Shown here piece by piece: positions 61,786-64,000 of a stretch of 64,000 bases of DNA (the first letter of the stretch is position 1; every line of letters starts with the position of its first letter). The notes beneath the pieces were generated by a model. The model was not told the DNA's origin. It ran no database searches and saw only the letters and a program-made list of their open reading frames with translations. The position numbers and the translations under genes were made by a program. Location: positions 1,054,001-1,118,000 of the forward strand of contig NZ_JBNPXC010000001.1 of NCBI RefSeq assembly GCF_050433505.1, read 5' to 3'. The DNA comes from Methanobacterium_D oryzae (GTDB taxonomy: Archaea > Methanobacteriota > Methanobacteria > Methanobacteriales > Methanobacteriaceae).

Positions 61786-62771
61786 TGAACGTAATGGACA
61801 TACTTAAAGAATATTCTGAAAGCATAGATCATGAAATAGAAGAGGCATTAAGTACAATTGATCCTTTAACTCTTTGTAAAGCATCAGATCATCTTATTAA
61901 AGCTGGAGGAAAGAAGCTACGTCCAGCACTTGTTGTTTTAAGTTGTGAATCTGTTGGTGGCAAAAGTCAAGATGCTCTTAAAACTGCCGCGTCCATGGAA
62001 CTAATTCATACTTTCTCTCTCATTCATGATGATATAATGGATAAAGATGAAATGAGAAGGGGAAAACCATCTGTTCATATGCTCTGGGGAGAACCAATGG
62101 CTATTTTGGCAGGGGATACTCTATTTTCAAAGGCATTTGAAACAGTCTTAGAAACAGATATAACAAACTTACCTCCACAAAGAGTAGTCTATGCCTTAAA
62201 AACAGTTGTAGATTCATGTATAAAAATATGTGAAGGTCAGGCCCTTGATATAGGTTTTGAAGGAAAATTAGATGTTAAAGAGGATGAATACTTAACTATG
62301 ATCTACAAAAAGACTGCAGCACTTATTGCAGCAGCAACAAAGGCGGGAGCTATACTTGGCGGAGGAACTGATAAACAAATTGAAGCCCTATCTGAATATG
62401 GCAGATTAATTGGAATGGCATTCCAAATTCAAGATGACTATCTCGACGTTGTAAGTGATGCTGAAGATATTGGAAAACCAGTAGGAAGCGATATAGTGGA
62501 AGGTAAGATGACCCTAATGGTTGTTCATGCACTTGCAAATTCATCTAAAGAAGATAAAGAAAGACTTATATCAATATTACAAGCTAATGATGAAGATTTA
62601 GTCGAAGATGCAATTGGAATATTTAATAAGTATGGTTCTATTGAATATACTAGAAATATAGCTCTTGATAACGTTAAAACTGCAAAAGAATTGTTGAATG
62701 TTTTAGAAGATTCTGAAGCAAAAGAATCACTAAAATTAATAGCAGATTTTGTTCTTGAAAGAACACACTAA
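61785..62771 (+). CDS. idsA: Polyprenyl synthase (FPP/GGPP synthase)
   Basis: Builds the C15/C20 prenyl diphosphate for archaeal lipids, 328 aa. The first Asp-rich motif is HDDIMDKDEMRRGKPSVH near residue 82 and the second is FQIQDDYLDVVSDAEDIGKPVGSD near 210. ATG 61785 with GGAGG 6 nt before it; it shares a base with the RNase J stop. Chain length cannot be fixed from the sequence alone. Confidence 0.95.
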   Translation: MNVMDILKEYSESIDHEIEEALSTIDPLTLCKASDHLIKAGGKKLRPALVVLSCESVGGKSQDALKTAASMELIHTFSLIHDDIMDKDEMRRGKPSVHMLWGEPMAILAGDTLFSKAFETVLETDITNLPPQRVVYALKTVVDSCIKICEGQALDIGFEGKLDVKEDEYLTMIYKKTAALIAAATKAGAILGGGTDKQIEALSEYGRLIGMAFQIQDDYLDVVSDAEDIGKPVGSDIVEGKMTLMVVHALANSSKEDKERLISILQANDEDLVEDAIGIFNKYGSIEYTRNIALDNVKTAKELLNVLEDSEAKESLKLIADFVLERTH

Positions 62772-62805
62772 TAATTATTTTTTAATCATTTTTTTGAGTG
62801 ATATT

Positions 62806-64000
62806 ATGGAGAATTTAAAGGATATTGCATACAAATATGCCCTTCAAAATGCAGTTAAACATAAAGGAGCTGCTCAAAATGGTGCTGTGATTGGTTCAAT
62901 CATGAGTTCTCATCCAGAATTCCGTAAAGAAGCGCGTGAAGTTTCAAAAACTGTGGGAGAAGTTGTGGCTAAAATCAATGCAATGAACACTGATGAACAA
63001 GTTAAAGAACTTGAAAAATTTGGCGGTTTAGCTGTTGAAGAAAAAAAAGTTGAAGAAAAAGGGCTTGCTGAATTACCTGATGTTAAAGGGGAAGTAGTTT
63101 TAAGATTTGCTCCTAATCCCAGTGGTCCTCTCCATATAGGGCATGCAAGAGCAGCAATCTTAAATAATGAATATATTAAAAAATACGGTGGTAAGTTAAT
63201 ACTGCGTATTGAAGATACAGATCCAAGAAGAGTTTATCCTGACGCTTATGAGATGATAGAAGAGGATCTTTCTTGGATGGATGTTAAAATAGATGAAAAA
63301 TTTATCCAGAGTGATAGGCTTCCTATTTATTATGAATATGCTGAAAAACTCATTGAACTTGGCGGTGCCTACATGTGCACATGCGAAGGTGGAGAATTCA
63401 AAAAACTGAAGGATCAATCGATGTCCTGTCCATGTAGAGATAGGGGAGTAGAAGAAAATCTCAAACTATGGAAAGAAATGGAAACTATGGGTGAAGGAGA
63501 CATTGTTTTAAGAGTTAAAACGGACATAAAGCATAAAAATCCTGCAATAAGAGATTTTCCTGCAATGAGAATTGTGGAAGCTGAACATCCACGTACAGGA
63601 AACAAATATAAAATTTATCCAATGATGAACTTTTCTGTGGCAGTAGATGACCATTTAATGGGAATGACACATGTTTTAAGAGGTAAAGATCATCTTGCAA
63701 ACTCTGAAAAGCAAAAATATATTTATAATCACTTTGAATGGGATATACCTGTCTTTATTCATTATGGTAGACTTAAAATGGAGGATATTGCATTAAGTAC
63801 CTCTAAAGCAAAGGAAGGAATTGAAAACGGAATTTATTCTGGATGGGATGACCCTAGACTCGGTACAATTAGGGCTATTGCAAGAAGAGGAATAATGAAA
63901 GAAGCACTTGAAGAGCTTATGAATGAAATAGGAGTTAAAATTGCCGATTCAACTCTTAGCTGGAAAAAAATATATGGATTAAACCGTTCAATTTTAGAAG
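62806..64000 (+). CDS. gltX: Glutamyl-tRNA synthetase, archaeal type (3' end outside window)
   Basis: Charges tRNA-Glu. At least 398 codons are in the window and the frame is open at the edge. A helical N-terminal extension of about 100 residues is followed by RFAPNPSGPLHIGHARAA, with HIGH at about residues 110-113, ILRIEDTDPRR near 131 and the KMSKS equivalent ALSTSK near 330. CTCEGGEFKKLKDQSMSCPCR is a putative zinc segment. The GlnRS-like lineage of archaeal GluRS fits. It lies 34 nt after idsA. Confidence 0.95.
   Translation, partial: MENLKDIAYKYALQNAVKHKGAAQNGAVIGSIMSSHPEFRKEAREVSKTVGEVVAKINAMNTDEQVKELEKFGGLAVEEKKVEEKGLAELPDVKGEVVLRFAPNPSGPLHIGHARAAILNNEYIKKYGGKLILRIEDTDPRRVYPDAYEMIEEDLSWMDVKIDEKFIQSDRLPIYYEYAEKLIELGGAYMCTCEGGEFKKLKDQSMSCPCRDRGVEENLKLWKEMETMGEGDIVLRVKTDIKHKNPAIRDFPAMRIVEAEHPRTGNKYKIYPMMNFSVAVDDHLMGMTHVLRGKDHLANSEKQKYIYNHFEWDIPVFIHYGRLKMEDIALSTSKAKEGIENGIYSGWDDPRLGTIRAIARRGIMKEALEELMNEIGVKIADSTLSWKKIYGLNRSILE

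Overview
The window is a low-GC (by eye), gene-dense archaeal chromosome segment. Gene content and order point to a Methanobacteriales methanogen, most likely Methanobacterium-like. The evidence is a HMf-type histone, an ABCE1/Rli protein, a pycA-birA pair, archaeal RNA polymerase subunits (rpoD, E, K, N, Spt4), a complete archaeal S10/spc-type ribosomal operon opened by a SPOUT methylase, aIF2-gamma and aIF5B, a mevalonate/isopentenyl-phosphate-kinase set, an archaetidylinositol-phosphate synthase and a soluble multi-PAS histidine kinase. The genus is inferred. Shine-Dalgarno (SD) motifs GGAGG or GGTGAT are widespread, and TTG starts are frequent.

Layout. 1-207: tandem small hairpins leading into infB. 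208-6500: translation and transcription cluster (aIF5B, S6e, aIF2-gamma, a frameshifted PIN gene, pyrophosphatase, rpoE, spt4, DUF359 dephospho-CoA kinase, S24e, S27ae). 6542-12324: argH, Hsp20, a small membrane protein, a KH/PP-loop ATPase, a membrane glycosyltransferase, a PEBP protein. 12752-19604: histone, rli, aminotransferase, radB, zinc-ribbon protein, sua5, archaetidylinositol-phosphate synthase. 19620-27799: conserved archaeal unknowns (DUF357, DUF47, DUF434, NYN, SelA-like), rtcA and the PAS kinase. 27828-31139: birA-pycA (minus strand) and a METTL5-like methylase. 31363-49371: the ribosomal superoperon through secY, adkA, the EMC3/YidC-like DUF106 protein, L34e, cmk, L14e and cbf5. 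49532-56256: tRNA-Ser(GGA), S13-S4-S11-rpoD-L18e-L13-S9-rpoN, a doubly interrupted tRNA-Pro, rpoK, enolase, ferredoxin, S2. 56379-64000: MEMO protein, mevalonate kinase, isopentenyl phosphate kinase, type 2 IPP isomerase, RNase J, prenyl synthase and gltX (runs off the end).

Points that stand out. (1) Five intergenic blocks are built from runs of tiny perfect inverted repeats (5-11 bp arms, 3-6 nt loops). All lie inside or next to translation gene clusters, and some touch the SD sequence of the next gene. (2) The PIN gene after aIF2-gamma starts from a good SD/ATG, but its frame breaks exactly at T-TTT-TTA, the canonical -1 slippery heptamer. A -1 shift there would restore the NFLMIP motif I recall for the family. 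(3) A tRNA-Pro abuts the rpoN stop codon with no spacer and has two introns whose bulge-helix-bulge motifs can be drawn base by base; the second motif becomes perfect only after the first intron is removed. (4) rpsC carries an exact 63-bp tandem duplication in an acidic C-terminal tail. (5) A dyad encloses the TATA box of rli.
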